DNA of 64,000 nt from Yoonia ponticola (GTDB lineage Bacteria > Pseudomonadota > Alphaproteobacteria > Rhodobacterales > Rhodobacteraceae): contig NZ_JACIJM010000008.1 of the NCBI RefSeq assembly GCF_014199395.1, positions 62,001 to 126,000 on the forward strand. Reading direction: 5' to 3'. Below, one piece after another: positions 40,490 to 49,281 of this stretch; positions within the stretch are counted from its first letter, which is position 1, and each line of letters opens with the position of its first letter. Below the pieces are notes generated by a model. The model saw only the letters and a list, made by a program, of their open reading frames with translations, did no database searches and had not been told where the DNA came from. Both the position numbers and the translations under genes were made by a program.

Positions 40490-40909
40490 ATGTTCGAAGA
40501 CGCCCCACTGACCGCACAAGACGCGCTTGTCGCCCTGATGATAGCGGTTTCCGCGTCGGACGAAGATATTCGCACGTCAGAATTGGTGAAAATGACCACA
40601 TCAATCAATCACTTACCGGTTTTCGCAGGTTACGATTCCGAACGGACACCCCGCACATCCAAAATGGTGTTCGACCTGTTAGAACAAGAAGACGGGCTCG
40701 AGGCGCTTTTCGGCCTGATCCGCGACGCACTTCCAGAACGGCTCTATGAAACCGCCTATGCGTTGTCCTGCGATGTTGCCGCAGCCGACGGACGCATCGA
40801 CGGCCCAGAAGCGCGTATGCTCGAAGAAGTCCGCGAAGAGTTGCAGCTCGACAGATTGCACGCCGCAGCAATCGAACGCGGCGCCCGCGCCCGTCACCTG
40901 ACGCTTTAA
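40490..40909 (+). CDS. TerB-like helical protein
   Basis: 139 residues, all helical. TerB-like pattern: ALVALMIAVSASDEDIRTSEL near residues 13-33, then YETAYALSCDVAAADGRIDGPEARMLEEV near 86-114, with the acidic AAADGRID turn that binds metal in TerB. The tellurite name reflects only the founding member; no ter operon is nearby. ATG 40490 has AAGGA upstream. Its stop shares TTAA with dacB. Confidence 0.85.
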   Translation: MFEDAPLTAQDALVALMIAVSASDEDIRTSELVKMTTSINHLPVFAGYDSERTPRTSKMVFDLLEQEDGLEALFGLIRDALPERLYETAYALSCDVAAADGRIDGPEARMLEEVREELQLDRLHAAAIERGARARHLTL

Positions 40910-42408
40910 GCGCTCTCTGCGTAGACCAAAGCCCAGCGTTGCAGCAACCGTTGCTGCAACCGTTTCGCCCGCGAATTCCATGAAATCGACCCAGCAGGTT
41001 GTTCGTCACCTGCGGCTTTACCACGCGCCCGCGCCTCTAAATCAGCGGCAAAGATGGTAAACACAAGGTCGTTGCCATCCCGCGTGCGCACATAGCCAGC
41101 CAAGGATGACACGAAATTCAACGTACCCGTTTTGGCGACAACAGCCGCAGGAAATCCCGCGATTTCGTCACGATCCTCGTCCACGATCGGAATATTCTTC
41201 AAGATCGGTCGCAACGTGGCGATTGCATTCGGATCGCGCAAAAGTCCGACCATATCTTGGGCAGAAATGCGTGTCTCGTCGCTTAACCCCGAATGATCCG
41301 CAATCTCGGCCCGCACATCCGCACGTTGTGCGACCCATTGCGCCATACAAGCCGCGGATTCAGGAATGTCGTAGGCCTGCCCGACGATCTTTTTCGTCGC
41401 AGTCAGCCCAGCGCCTTCGGCGGTCAAATTCGTACTATACCGCAGCATACTGCGCATCATCCGCGTCAGATCATCGCTTTCCTGCACGGCAATCTCTACG
41501 CCCTCAGATAGATCCATGATCTTTTCAGGGTTAGGCAGCGGCACGCCCAGCGCCCGCGCCATCGTCTGGAATACATCGCCGGCATACATCGCAGGGTTGC
41601 GCACGGGCAGCCAACGAGACCCCGCCTCGCCCAGCGCCCCACGTGCCACAGTCCACTCGTCGATTGCACCCGCTTTGGCGTAGGTGAAGATCGGCAGGTT
41701 CCGGTCAACGATCCGCATCTTCGACGTATAAACGGTCGGCCGCTGCGTCGCACTTCGCGCATCCATTGCAACGGTGTAGCGCCCATTCGCCCGCCGCCAT
41801 TCGAAATGAACACGGTTAAAATTCAGGTTCAGGCCGCTCACCGATGGATTATACCCAAGGTGGTCCATCTGCGGCGGATCAATTTCTTCGCGGTATGGCA
41901 ACGCCTCGCCCCAGACTTGGAATGATCCTGTGATCTTCGTCACGCCCGTATCGACGAACTTCTTAACCAACGAGCTTAATTCATCAGTCACAAGGTTCGG
42001 ATCGCCGCCGCCCGCAAGGATCAGATCACCTTGCAGAACCCCGTCAACAACCGGACCAGTCGCCAGCAATCGCGTGCGGAATTTGAAATCACCGCCAAGC
42101 GTATCCAGCGCAAACAATGCGGTCACAGCCTTGGTCACACTGGCAGGCGGCAACGCGATATCAGCGTCAGTCGATTCCAACATCTGTCCCGTTTTGGCAT
42201 CTGCCACCACGAACCCAACAACGCCGTTTAAATTGGCCTCTGCGATAATGTCAGCTGTGCTAACCTGCGCCAGCGGCGACGTTTTCGGATCAAGATCAGG
42301 CCGCGCGGTTGGCCGTAACGAGGTCAGAGGTGCTTCGGCAAAAGCAACAGTTGCAACGCTTGATAAAGCAGACGTTAGAAGCGCGCGGCGCGTGAAATGA
42401 TGTGTCAT
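40906..42408 (-). CDS. dacB: D-alanyl-D-alanine carboxypeptidase/endopeptidase (PBP4, S13 family)
   Basis: 500 residues. It trims or cleaves peptidoglycan cross-links in the periplasm. A signal peptide opens it (THHFTRRALLTSALSSVATVAFA; the RR pair is Tat-like). The S13 motifs are SVTK (SxxK) near residue 89, STN (SxN) near residue 329, and AKTGT near residue 432. The GGGDPNL segment near residue 133 is also typical. AAGGT precedes ATG 42408. nadD lies 52 bases upstream on the same strand. Confidence 0.94.
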   Translation of the reverse strand: MTHHFTRRALLTSALSSVATVAFAEAPLTSLRPTARPDLDPKTSPLAQVSTADIIAEANLNGVVGFVVADAKTGQMLESTDADIALPPASVTKAVTALFALDTLGGDFKFRTRLLATGPVVDGVLQGDLILAGGGDPNLVTDELSSLVKKFVDTGVTKITGSFQVWGEALPYREEIDPPQMDHLGYNPSVSGLNLNFNRVHFEWRRANGRYTVAMDARSATQRPTVYTSKMRIVDRNLPIFTYAKAGAIDEWTVARGALGEAGSRWLPVRNPAMYAGDVFQTMARALGVPLPNPEKIMDLSEGVEIAVQESDDLTRMMRSMLRYSTNLTAEGAGLTATKKIVGQAYDIPESAACMAQWVAQRADVRAEIADHSGLSDETRISAQDMVGLLRDPNAIATLRPILKNIPIVDEDRDEIAGFPAAVVAKTGTLNFVSSLAGYVRTRDGNDLVFTIFAADLEARARGKAAGDEQPAGSISWNSRAKRLQQRLLQRWALVYAESA

Positions 42409-42459
42409 GCACTACCTTTAAGAAGATTCTCAGAACCGCACCAGCCCGTACAGTACAAC

Positions 42460-43059
42460 TTATTGCCATTCGCCCCGCGCACGGATCGCGCTTGATGATT
42501 GGGCCGACAGCGGCATGTTAATAAAGCACCATGCAGGCGCAGCGCGATAACCCAAGGTCTGCGCCGCGTGCCCCGCAATACGCGCATGGGCATAAACCTT
42601 TGCCGCCTTCGACAGGCGTGCGGCAATCCTGTCACCGGGCCGCGCCAGAACTCCAATCGGCACGTTATCCATGATCCAGCGCCAGTCCTGCCAAAGATGG
42701 AACTGCGCCAAGTTATCCGCCCCCATCAGCCAGACAAATCGCACACCGGGATTGCGCGCCTGCAGCGCAGCGAGCGTGTCAGCGGTATAGCGGGTGCCGA
42801 GCTGCGCCTCGATATCAGTCACACGCACACGCGGATGCTGCATCACCGCAGAAGCCGCCTTGATCCGGTCAGCTAGCGGCGCAGGCCCGTGTTCTTTCAG
42901 CGGATTTCCGGGACTGAGCATCCACCAGACCTGATCGAGCTGAAACCGTTTCAACGCAGTTGTCGTAATATGCACATGGCCCGCGTGGGCAGGATCAAAC
43001 GACCCCCCCAATAGACCAATCACTTGGCCCGGTTTCGCAACTGGTTGTTGCACACCCAC
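42460..43059 (-). CDS. nadD: nicotinate-nucleotide adenylyltransferase
   Basis: 199 residues. NadD makes nicotinate adenine dinucleotide from nicotinate mononucleotide and ATP in NAD synthesis. Motifs are [11 protein letters not shown] near residues 18-28 (the nucleotidyltransferase HxGH as HAGH), [24 protein letters not shown] and the C-terminal [11 protein letters not shown]. The start is GTG 43059. nadE, the last step of the same pathway, lies about 12 kb away in this window. Confidence 0.95.
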   Translation of the reverse strand: MGVQQPVAKPGQVIGLLGGSFDPAHAGHVHITTTALKRFQLDQVWWMLSPGNPLKEHGPAPLADRIKAASAVMQHPRVRVTDIEAQLGTRYTADTLAALQARNPGVRFVWLMGADNLAQFHLWQDWRWIMDNVPIGVLARPGDRIAARLSKAAKVYAHARIAGHAAQTLGYRAAPAWCFINMPLSAQSSSAIRARGEWQ

Positions 43060-43084
43060 GCTACCACATCCCGTCCGTCACAGA

Positions 43085-44119
43085 TTAATTGTCTGTTTCC
43101 GACGATTTGGCCCAAAGGTTAATCGCTTCGTCGTCCGCGTATTTGTCGATTTCGGCCAACTCGTCCGCTGTGAATTCCAGATTGCCAACGGCACCCGCGC
43201 AATCGACAACTTGGCTCGGTTTCGACGCACCGATCAATGCCGTCGTGATACCGCCGCCGCGCAGAACCCAAGCAATCGCCATCTGCGCTAGCGTCTGCCC
43301 GCGCCCTTCAGCGATCTCGTTCAGCTTGCGGATATTGCCCAGCGCATGGTCGGTCAGCATCGACGTCGCCAATGATTTGCCCTGTGCCGCACGTGAATCC
43401 TCTGGAATGCCACCAAGATACTTTTTCGTCAGCATCCCCTGCGCCAGTGGCGTGAACGCAATCGAACCAACACCAAGGTCTTGCAACGTGTCCTTCAACC
43501 CGTCCTTTTCAACCCAACGGTTCAACATGTTATAGGACGGCTGATGGATCACACAGGGTGTCCCCAGATCGTTCAAGATCGCGACGGCTTCTTTGGTGCG
43601 TTCCGTATTGTAGGATGAAATCCCAGCATACAACGCACGACCAGAGCGCACGATATAATCCAATGCGCCCATCGTTTCCTCTAGCGGTGTCTCTGGATCA
43701 AAACGGTGCGAATAAAAGATATCAACGTAATCAAGACCCATCCGCTTGAGCGATTGATCACAAGACGCAATCATATACTTGCGGCTGCCCCACTCACCAT
43801 AAGGGCCCTCCCACATGTGGTAGCCAGCCTTAGAGCTGATGATCAACTCATCTCGGTGGTTCTGGAAATCTTCTTTCAGGATCGACCCAAAAGCATGTTC
43901 CGCAGAGCCAGGAGGCGGGCCGTAATTATTCGCCAAATCGAAATGCGTGATCCCGTGATCAAACGCAGTCCGGCAAATCGCCTGCTTGGTGTCATGCGGC
44001 GTGTCATGGCCAAAGTTATGCCAAAGCCCCAATGATACAGCCGGAAGTTTCAATCCAGACTTGCCGCACCGGCGATAAGTCATCTTTTCGTAGCGATTTT
44101 CAGCAGGTGTATAGGTCAT
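43085..44119 (-). CDS. yghZ: aldo/keto reductase, YghZ-like (L-glyceraldehyde-3-phosphate reductase type)
   Basis: 344 residues. NAD(P)H-dependent reductase of the AKR14 type, which in E. coli reduces L-glyceraldehyde 3-phosphate and helps with methylglyoxal. The TIM-barrel hallmarks are GLWHNFGHDTP, FDLANNYGPPPGSAE (catalytic Asp and Tyr), ISSKAGYHMWEGPYG, YVDIFYSHRFD and GASKPSQV. The run of identities to the YghZ consensus is long. The start is ATG 44119, with GGAG 6 bases upstream; an upstream in-frame start adds 35 non-family residues. Confidence 0.93.
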   Translation of the reverse strand: MTYTPAENRYEKMTYRRCGKSGLKLPAVSLGLWHNFGHDTPHDTKQAICRTAFDHGITHFDLANNYGPPPGSAEHAFGSILKEDFQNHRDELIISSKAGYHMWEGPYGEWGSRKYMIASCDQSLKRMGLDYVDIFYSHRFDPETPLEETMGALDYIVRSGRALYAGISSYNTERTKEAVAILNDLGTPCVIHQPSYNMLNRWVEKDGLKDTLQDLGVGSIAFTPLAQGMLTKKYLGGIPEDSRAAQGKSLATSMLTDHALGNIRKLNEIAEGRGQTLAQMAIAWVLRGGGITTALIGASKPSQVVDCAGAVGNLEFTADELAEIDKYADDEAINLWAKSSETDN

Positions 44120-44262
44120 GCGAGGCTCCATTTTCAGATGCACATTGGAACGACACAGCGTAGTGATTGTCAAACAGATTGCTAGCTTACGCACGACATA
44201 TCGTGTTAACGCGTTGTCCATCATTGCGCGGTACTGTCGCGGAAACTACGGAATTCACAGGC

Positions 44263-46101
44263 ATGAAACAGCACAGATTTGCCTTTGCAAATCAACGCCC
44301 TACCCCAGCAAGCGATCTAGATGTGTCCCCATTGATCTCAGACGCAAGCTACTATCGTGCAATCGGCATGTCCGCTGACGTCGGCTTGCTGGTGCAGTCG
44401 ATGGACGGCCGCATTCTATGGGCCAACGAAACCTACGCGCAGATGTTGGTTCTGCCGCTCGACAAAATCATCGGGCGCAACCCGCTGGAATTTGCCTTAT
44501 CCCCAGAAAACAAACCCAGCGACGCTGAGATCGCCGCATTCAAATTCAAACCGCACGCACGGGGAAAATCGCGCGTGTCCATCTACCAAAACCAGCGCGG
44601 CAATGGCGAGGATTTTTGGGTCGAACTTCATGTGTCCTTCGACAAAATCCGCGAATATGGCGACGTCGCGATCACTGTGACGCGCGAAATTACAGACCAC
44701 ATCACCCGCCAAATGGAACTGACCGCAACAACGGCAAAACTCGCACGCCTTGCGGCGACCGACAGCCTAACAGGGCTTTCTAACCGCCTTAATATCATGA
44801 ATAAAATGGCGCAGGCACTAGCCGCGCCCAAGCGTACAGGGCGCGGGGTCGGGTTGCTCGAAATTGACCTCGACCACTTCAAATCGATCAACGACGGCTT
44901 TGGCCATTCAGCTGGCGACGCGATGCTAAACCAGATCGCGGACACCTTGCGCAGCGTCATTTCCAAAGATGACATCGCCGCACGAATTGGTGGCGACGAA
45001 TTTCTGATGTTGTTCCCGAATGCAAAGTCGCTCTCTGAAATCGAGGATATCGGCAACAAGATCATCACGTTGAATGACCAAACGATGCAGATTAACGGCG
45101 CGGCGCTACAATGCGGCATGAGCATCGGTGCCGCCTTCGCCCAAGAAGACAGGTTAAGCCCCGAAGATTTGCTGAAACGTGCCGACTTTGCACTCTACGA
45201 GGCAAAAAACGGCGGACGGGATCGCGTAGCGCCCTACGACAAAACCCTTCACGCACGTCAGGTTGCCGAATCTCACCTTGCTGATGAATTGCGCCTCGCC
45301 GTCGCAAACGACGAAATCGCGTTCCAATTCCAGCCAATCATGCAAATCAAATCAGGCGCCATTTCCAGTTTTGAAACGCTTGCGCGGTGGAACAATCTGC
45401 GTCTCGGGCTGATTTCGCCCGAAAATTTCTTGCCCCTCGCGAAAAGCCTCGGTCTATTAGCCGCCATCGATTTTGCAGCACTCAGGGCCGCCTTGGACCT
45501 AAAGGTCATGCTGAACGCCAACGGCCATGCGGATATCCGTGTCGGCATAAACGGCTCTGCCGAATTGCTCGCCCACCCCACGTTCTTCGATACGCTGATA
45601 TCCGAAGTGAACGCACGGAACCTTACCCCGACAGACGTGATGATCGAGGTCTTGGAAACAGTCGTTTTCGATGACATCAGCAAAAATAACCCTTTAGTAC
45701 AAACGGTTCAGCGCCTTCATGACGCGGGGATAGCGACCCACCTCGACGACTTTGGCACGGGGCACGCGGGCTTGACCCATCTCGCAACTCTAGCCGTCAA
45801 TGGTGTCAAAATCGACAGAACCCTGACGCAAAATATCCTGACCGACTCGACCAGTGCCAAGATTATCGCGATGATGTTCGAACTTTGCCGCGACCTCGAC
45901 CTTTCCACCGTGACCGAAGGCATTGAAACCACCGAACAGGCTCAAGCGATCGCAAATATGGGCGGCTGCGCAATACAGGGCTATTGGCTCGCGCGTGCGA
46001 TGCCAGCGCCCGATGTGATAAACTGGCTGGCAACCCGCCCTAACGTCTCGGCCCGGATCACCAGTTCACCGATTGCCGCCGCAGCCTCACCCCGCTATTG
46101 A
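44263..46101 (+). CDS. PAS-GGDEF-EAL cyclic-di-GMP signalling protein
   Basis: About 612 residues from ATG 44263. A PAS domain spans about 30-135 (VGLLVQSMDGRILWANETYA). The GGDEF domain spans about 165-320, with intact IGGDEF near residue 247 and no inhibitory RxxD immediately upstream. The EAL domain spans about 345-600; its signature reads FETLARW instead of EAL, but the E, L and R of ExLxR stay, and DDFGTGHAGL and EGIETTEQ follow. It could both make and break c-di-GMP. There is no membrane helix. The start is the weakest point: the frame is open 96 bases further up. Confidence 0.9.
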   Translation: MKQHRFAFANQRPTPASDLDVSPLISDASYYRAIGMSADVGLLVQSMDGRILWANETYAQMLVLPLDKIIGRNPLEFALSPENKPSDAEIAAFKFKPHARGKSRVSIYQNQRGNGEDFWVELHVSFDKIREYGDVAITVTREITDHITRQMELTATTAKLARLAATDSLTGLSNRLNIMNKMAQALAAPKRTGRGVGLLEIDLDHFKSINDGFGHSAGDAMLNQIADTLRSVISKDDIAARIGGDEFLMLFPNAKSLSEIEDIGNKIITLNDQTMQINGAALQCGMSIGAAFAQEDRLSPEDLLKRADFALYEAKNGGRDRVAPYDKTLHARQVAESHLADELRLAVANDEIAFQFQPIMQIKSGAISSFETLARWNNLRLGLISPENFLPLAKSLGLLAAIDFAALRAALDLKVMLNANGHADIRVGINGSAELLAHPTFFDTLISEVNARNLTPTDVMIEVLETVVFDDISKNNPLVQTVQRLHDAGIATHLDDFGTGHAGLTHLATLAVNGVKIDRTLTQNILTDSTSAKIIAMMFELCRDLDLSTVTEGIETTEQAQAIANMGGCAIQGYWLARAMPAPDVINWLATRPNVSARITSSPIAAAASPRY

Positions 46102-46132
46102 GGGTCAAACTTCACTAATCGGAGCGTCCATC

Positions 46133-47788
46133 ATGGCCAGCAATCAATTCGTCTATTTCATGGACGGCGTGTCCAAAACATATCCCGGCGGCAAAAAGGT
46201 GTTTGAAAACATCCGCCTAAACTTCTTGCCCGGCGTGAAAATCGGCGTTGTCGGTGTCAACGGCACCGGTAAGTCGACCTTGATGCGGATTATGGCCGGT
46301 CAAGACAAAGACTTCGCAGGCGAAGCATGGGCCGCCGAAGGCGCGCGTGTTGGCTACCTGCCCCAAGAACCACACTTAGACGAAACGCTAACTGTGCGTG
46401 AAAACGTCATGCTCGGCGTGGCTGACAAAAAGGCCATTCTGGACCGCTACAACGAAGTGGCGATGAACTATTCCGAAGAAACCGCCGACGAGATGGCGAA
46501 ACTTCAGGACGAGATCGACGCGCAGAACCTCTGGGATCTCGACGCACAAATCGACGTGTCCATGGAAGCCTTGCGCTGCCCTGCCGACGACGCCGATGTC
46601 ACAACGCTTTCCGGTGGTGAACGCCGCCGCGTCGCCCTGTGCAAACTCCTGCTCGAAGCACCAGACATGCTGCTGCTCGATGAACCGACCAACCACCTCG
46701 ACGCCGAAACAATCGCGTGGCTGCAACAGCACCTCATTGATTACAAAGGCACAATTCTGATCGTCACCCACGATCGCTACTTCCTTGACGCGATCACCGG
46801 TTGGATTTTGGAACTCGACCGTGGCTCTGGCATTCCGCACGAAGGCAACTATTCTTCGTGGTTGGAAGCCAAAGCAAAGCGGATGGAACGCGAAGCCAAA
46901 GACGACAAATCCAAGCAGAGAACGCTAGAACGCGAACTCGAATGGATGCGCCAAGGTGCAAAGGCCCGTCAGGCCAAATCCAAAGCGCGGATTGCGTCCT
47001 ATAATGAGATGGCGAACCAGTCAGAGCGCGAAAAAATCGGTCGCGCCCAGATCATTATTCCAAACGGCCCGCGCCTCGGGTCCAAAGTGATCGAAGTCAC
47101 CGACCTGAAAAAAGCGATGGGTGACAAATTGCTCGTCGAAGGTCTGTCCTTTGACCTGCCCCCCGGCGGCATCGTCGGCGTGATCGGGCCAAACGGCGCG
47201 GGTAAATCCACACTGTTCTCAATGCTGACAGGCCAAAATCAGCCGGACGAAGGCACCGTTGAATTTGGCGACACCGTGAAATTGTCCTACGTTGATCAGT
47301 CGCGCGATGCCTTGGCCGATGATACCACCGTTTGGGAAGAAATTTCCGGCGGCGCAGAAATCATCGAACTCGGCGACGCATCTATGAACTCGCGCGCATA
47401 TTGCTCTGCCTTTAACTTTAAGGGCGGCGATCAGCAAAAGAAAGTTGGACTGCTTTCAGGTGGTGAACGCAACCGCGTCCACATGGCTAAACTGTTGAAA
47501 TCAGGCGGAAACGTCCTGCTTCTCGATGAACCTACAAACGATCTGGACGTTGAAACGCTCCGTGCGCTCGAAGACGCATTGGTTGATTTTGCAGGCTGCG
47601 CCGTGGTTATTTCCCACGACCGTTTCTTCCTCGACCGGATCTGCACGCACATCCTCGCCTTTGAAGGTGACGCGCATGTTGAATGGTTCCAAGGCGCGTT
47701 TTCTGACTACGAAGAAGACAAGAAAAAACGCCTCGGTGCCGATGCAACGGAACCGAAGCGTATGAAGCATAAGAAATTCGTGCGTTAA
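46133..47788 (+). CDS. ettA: energy-dependent translational throttle protein EttA (ABC-F)
   Basis: 551 residues. ABC-F protein that binds the ribosomal E site and gates translation by the ADP/ATP ratio. There are two ATPase domains without membrane segments: VNGTGKST near residue 42 with LSGGERRRVALCKLLLEAP and LLLDEPTNHLD, and PNGAGKST near residue 351 with LSGGERNRVHMAKLLKSGG and LLLDEPTNDLD. The linker (about 240-310) is Lys/Arg/Glu rich and the C-terminus ends in MKHKKFVR. ATG 46133 has GGAG 8 bases upstream; an in-frame upstream start is not family-like. Confidence 0.95.
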   Translation: MASNQFVYFMDGVSKTYPGGKKVFENIRLNFLPGVKIGVVGVNGTGKSTLMRIMAGQDKDFAGEAWAAEGARVGYLPQEPHLDETLTVRENVMLGVADKKAILDRYNEVAMNYSEETADEMAKLQDEIDAQNLWDLDAQIDVSMEALRCPADDADVTTLSGGERRRVALCKLLLEAPDMLLLDEPTNHLDAETIAWLQQHLIDYKGTILIVTHDRYFLDAITGWILELDRGSGIPHEGNYSSWLEAKAKRMEREAKDDKSKQRTLERELEWMRQGAKARQAKSKARIASYNEMANQSEREKIGRAQIIIPNGPRLGSKVIEVTDLKKAMGDKLLVEGLSFDLPPGGIVGVIGPNGAGKSTLFSMLTGQNQPDEGTVEFGDTVKLSYVDQSRDALADDTTVWEEISGGAEIIELGDASMNSRAYCSAFNFKGGDQQKKVGLLSGGERNRVHMAKLLKSGGNVLLLDEPTNDLDVETLRALEDALVDFAGCAVVISHDRFFLDRICTHILAFEGDAHVEWFQGAFSDYEEDKKKRLGADATEPKRMKHKKFVR

Positions 47789-47796
47789 CCAAATCA

Positions 47797-47822
47797 CGGT
47801 GTCCGGGTTCGCCCGGACGCCG
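47797..47822 (+). terminator. strong UUCG-loop hairpin after ettA
   Basis: CGGTGTCCGGG, loop TTCG, CCCGGACGCCG: an 11-bp stem with one G-U pair, nine bases after the ettA stop and directly touching the stop of the convergent PhnA-like gene. There is no T-run, so it may act with Rho or as a stabiliser. Confidence 0.6.
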
Positions 47823-48341
47823 TTACTTCCGCTTTACGAATTCGGTCAAAATAACGATTCGCTGACCTTCGACCTTGCCTTCGATATGCCCAGCATTGTC
47901 AGGCACCAACGAAATATTCCGTACAGCTGTGCCGCGTTTCGCCGTAAATCCTGCGCCTTTAACCGGCAAATCTTTAATTAAAACAACAGTGTCGCCGTGT
48001 TCCAGCACCATGCCGTTGCTATCTTTGTGCACGACTTCAGCTTGCCCAACAGCGCGGGTCATCACCTCTGGCTCCAACATCATGTTCTCGCGTGCCTCGA
48101 CAGCCCAGGCTTCTTCGATTCCACCCAATTTGCGCCAAACAGCGACCTGAACAGCCGGAATTCCGGACCATGCAGCGCCTTCTAGGCAGCGCCAATGAAC
48201 AGAAGGTGCATCATCCGAACGACACGTTTCGCACAACAAAACGTGATCTTCGGCAGTGACCTCAACACCGCTAAGTTGTTCAGTAGCGCCACAAAATTCG
48301 CATACGGATCCAGCACGATCCATCAATTCATCCCATCGCAT
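47823..48341 (-). CDS. PhnA/YjdM-type zinc-ribbon protein
   Basis: 172 residues. An N-terminal zinc ribbon has CEFCGA near residue 13 and LCETC near residue 37. The C-terminal PhnA domain (about 110-172) shows KDSNGMVLEHGDTVVLIKDLPVKGAG, TAKRGTAVRNISLV and the DNAGHIEGKVEGQRIVILTEFVKR ending. PhnA was named for phosphonate growth, but most members lie away from phn genes and the role is unclear. The start is ATG 48341, with an excellent AAGGAG 8 bases upstream; the frame extends further up only by chance. Confidence 0.9.
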   Translation of the reverse strand: MRWDELMDRAGSVCEFCGATEQLSGVEVTAEDHVLLCETCRSDDAPSVHWRCLEGAAWSGIPAVQVAVWRKLGGIEEAWAVEARENMMLEPEVMTRAVGQAEVVHKDSNGMVLEHGDTVVLIKDLPVKGAGFTAKRGTAVRNISLVPDNAGHIEGKVEGQRIVILTEFVKRK

Positions 48342-48565
48342 ATTGTCGCTCCTTCGGCGTTTTACCGCCTCTCGCACCACAATGCCCCAAAAGCAAGCCG
48401 CGATTTTCCTTGCAACTAGGGCGACAAAAGCGCATGTAAGCTTTGCAGACGTTATTCTATCTCGACCCACTGTTTTCTTATCGGCTACAGTCCCTCGATC
48501 TAGCACTGACCACGCCACGCCATCGCATCTCCGCGGATGGTATTGAAAACATGAAGGAAAACACG

Positions 48566-48772
48566 ATGGCTACTGGCACCGTGAAATGGTTCAACACAAC
48601 TAAAGGCTTCGGCTTTATCGCTCCTGATGGCGGCTCCAAGGACGTATTCGTTCACATCTCCGCTGTTGAGCGTTCCGGCCTGACTGGCCTGCGCGACGAT
48701 CAGAAAGTTACTTTCGACATCGAAGCTGGCCGTGATGGCCGTGAGTCCGCGATCAACCTCGCACTCGCATAA
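48566..48772 (+). CDS. cold-shock domain protein, first of a tandem pair
   Basis: 68 residues, a single CSD. RNP1 is KGFGFIAPD and RNP2 is VFVHISAVE. CspA-type proteins bind single-stranded RNA/DNA and melt mRNA structure. The start is ATG 48566, with AAGGA 7 bases upstream; ATG 48551 is in frame but overlaps that signal. It is 60 of 68 identical to the second copy 250 bases downstream. The 220-base stretch upstream should hold the promoter and a 5' leader. Confidence 0.95.
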   Translation: MATGTVKWFNTTKGFGFIAPDGGSKDVFVHISAVERSGLTGLRDDQKVTFDIEAGRDGRESAINLALA

Positions 48773-48790
48773 GCGCAAGCTTACGACATC

Positions 48791-48814
48791 GGGGCGCGCG
48801 TCTGCGGGCGCCCC
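48791..48814 (+). terminator. hairpin after the first cold-shock gene
   Basis: GGGGCGC and GCGCCCC form a 7-bp GC stem with a 10-base loop, 18 bases after the stop. No T-run follows. It may end transcription weakly or stabilise the short csp mRNA. Confidence 0.5.
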
Positions 48815-49022
48815 ACATCGCTAATTGGCTGAAGTCTGCTCATGATTGCATCGACTCGCTAAACTCTCCCTAAAATTCTTGATTTATAACGAATCCCACG
48901 TAACATTTACGTGCGCGTTACCCAATTCGACCGCTGTTCCTCTGCGTCCGGCCCCTCGTTTTTTGGCGCGACGCGCCAGTCCGCTGCAATGCCGCGAGCG
49001 GGGTCAAGAGAGGAAGATCGAC
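48815..49022 (+). promoter_or_regulatory. leader region of the second cold-shock gene
   Basis: About 210 bases without a gene. Near the 3' end lie GGCGCGACGCGCC (48965-48977, palindromic) and a CCGCT...AGCGG pair (48981-49001), just before the AGAGGAAG ribosome-binding site. Long structured leaders are common in csp mRNAs; here the role is inferred. Confidence 0.4.
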
Positions 49023-49232
49023 ATGGCTTCAGGCACTGTCAAATGGTTTAATACAACTAAAGGTTACGGATTTATCGCGCCCGATGGCGGCGCAAAAGAC
49101 GTTTTCGTTCATATTTCAGCTGTAGAACGGTCTGGGCTGACTGGTCTGCGCGACGATCAGAAGGTCAATTTTGATATCGAATCGGGGCGCGATGGACGCG
49201 AAAATGCGATCAATCTGACCGTCGCTGACTAA
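49023..49232 (+). CDS. cold-shock domain protein, second of a tandem pair
   Basis: 69 residues. RNP1 is KGYGFIAPD (Tyr for Phe against the first copy) and RNP2 is VFVHISAVE. Differences from the first copy are at eight positions, mostly conservative. ATG 49023 has AGAGGAAG upstream. It has its own leader and terminator, so the two copies are probably transcribed and tuned separately. Confidence 0.95.
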   Translation: MASGTVKWFNTTKGYGFIAPDGGAKDVFVHISAVERSGLTGLRDDQKVNFDIESGRDGRENAINLTVAD

Positions 49233-49246
49233 ACGACGCCAATCAC

Positions 49247-49281
49247 GCAGGTGCGCTGTCGTGGCGCCCTGCACCGTTTTT
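49247..49281 (+). terminator. rho-independent terminator of the second cold-shock gene
   Basis: GCAGG-t-GCGC, a 7-base loop, GCGC-CCTGC (9 bp with one bulge), followed shortly by TTTTT. The T-run overlaps the stop codon of the convergent esterase gene. Confidence 0.75.

Noticed and set aside
40490..40909. Tellurite resistance
   Set aside because: Only a lone TerB-like domain is present; no other ter genes, so the phenotype is not supported.
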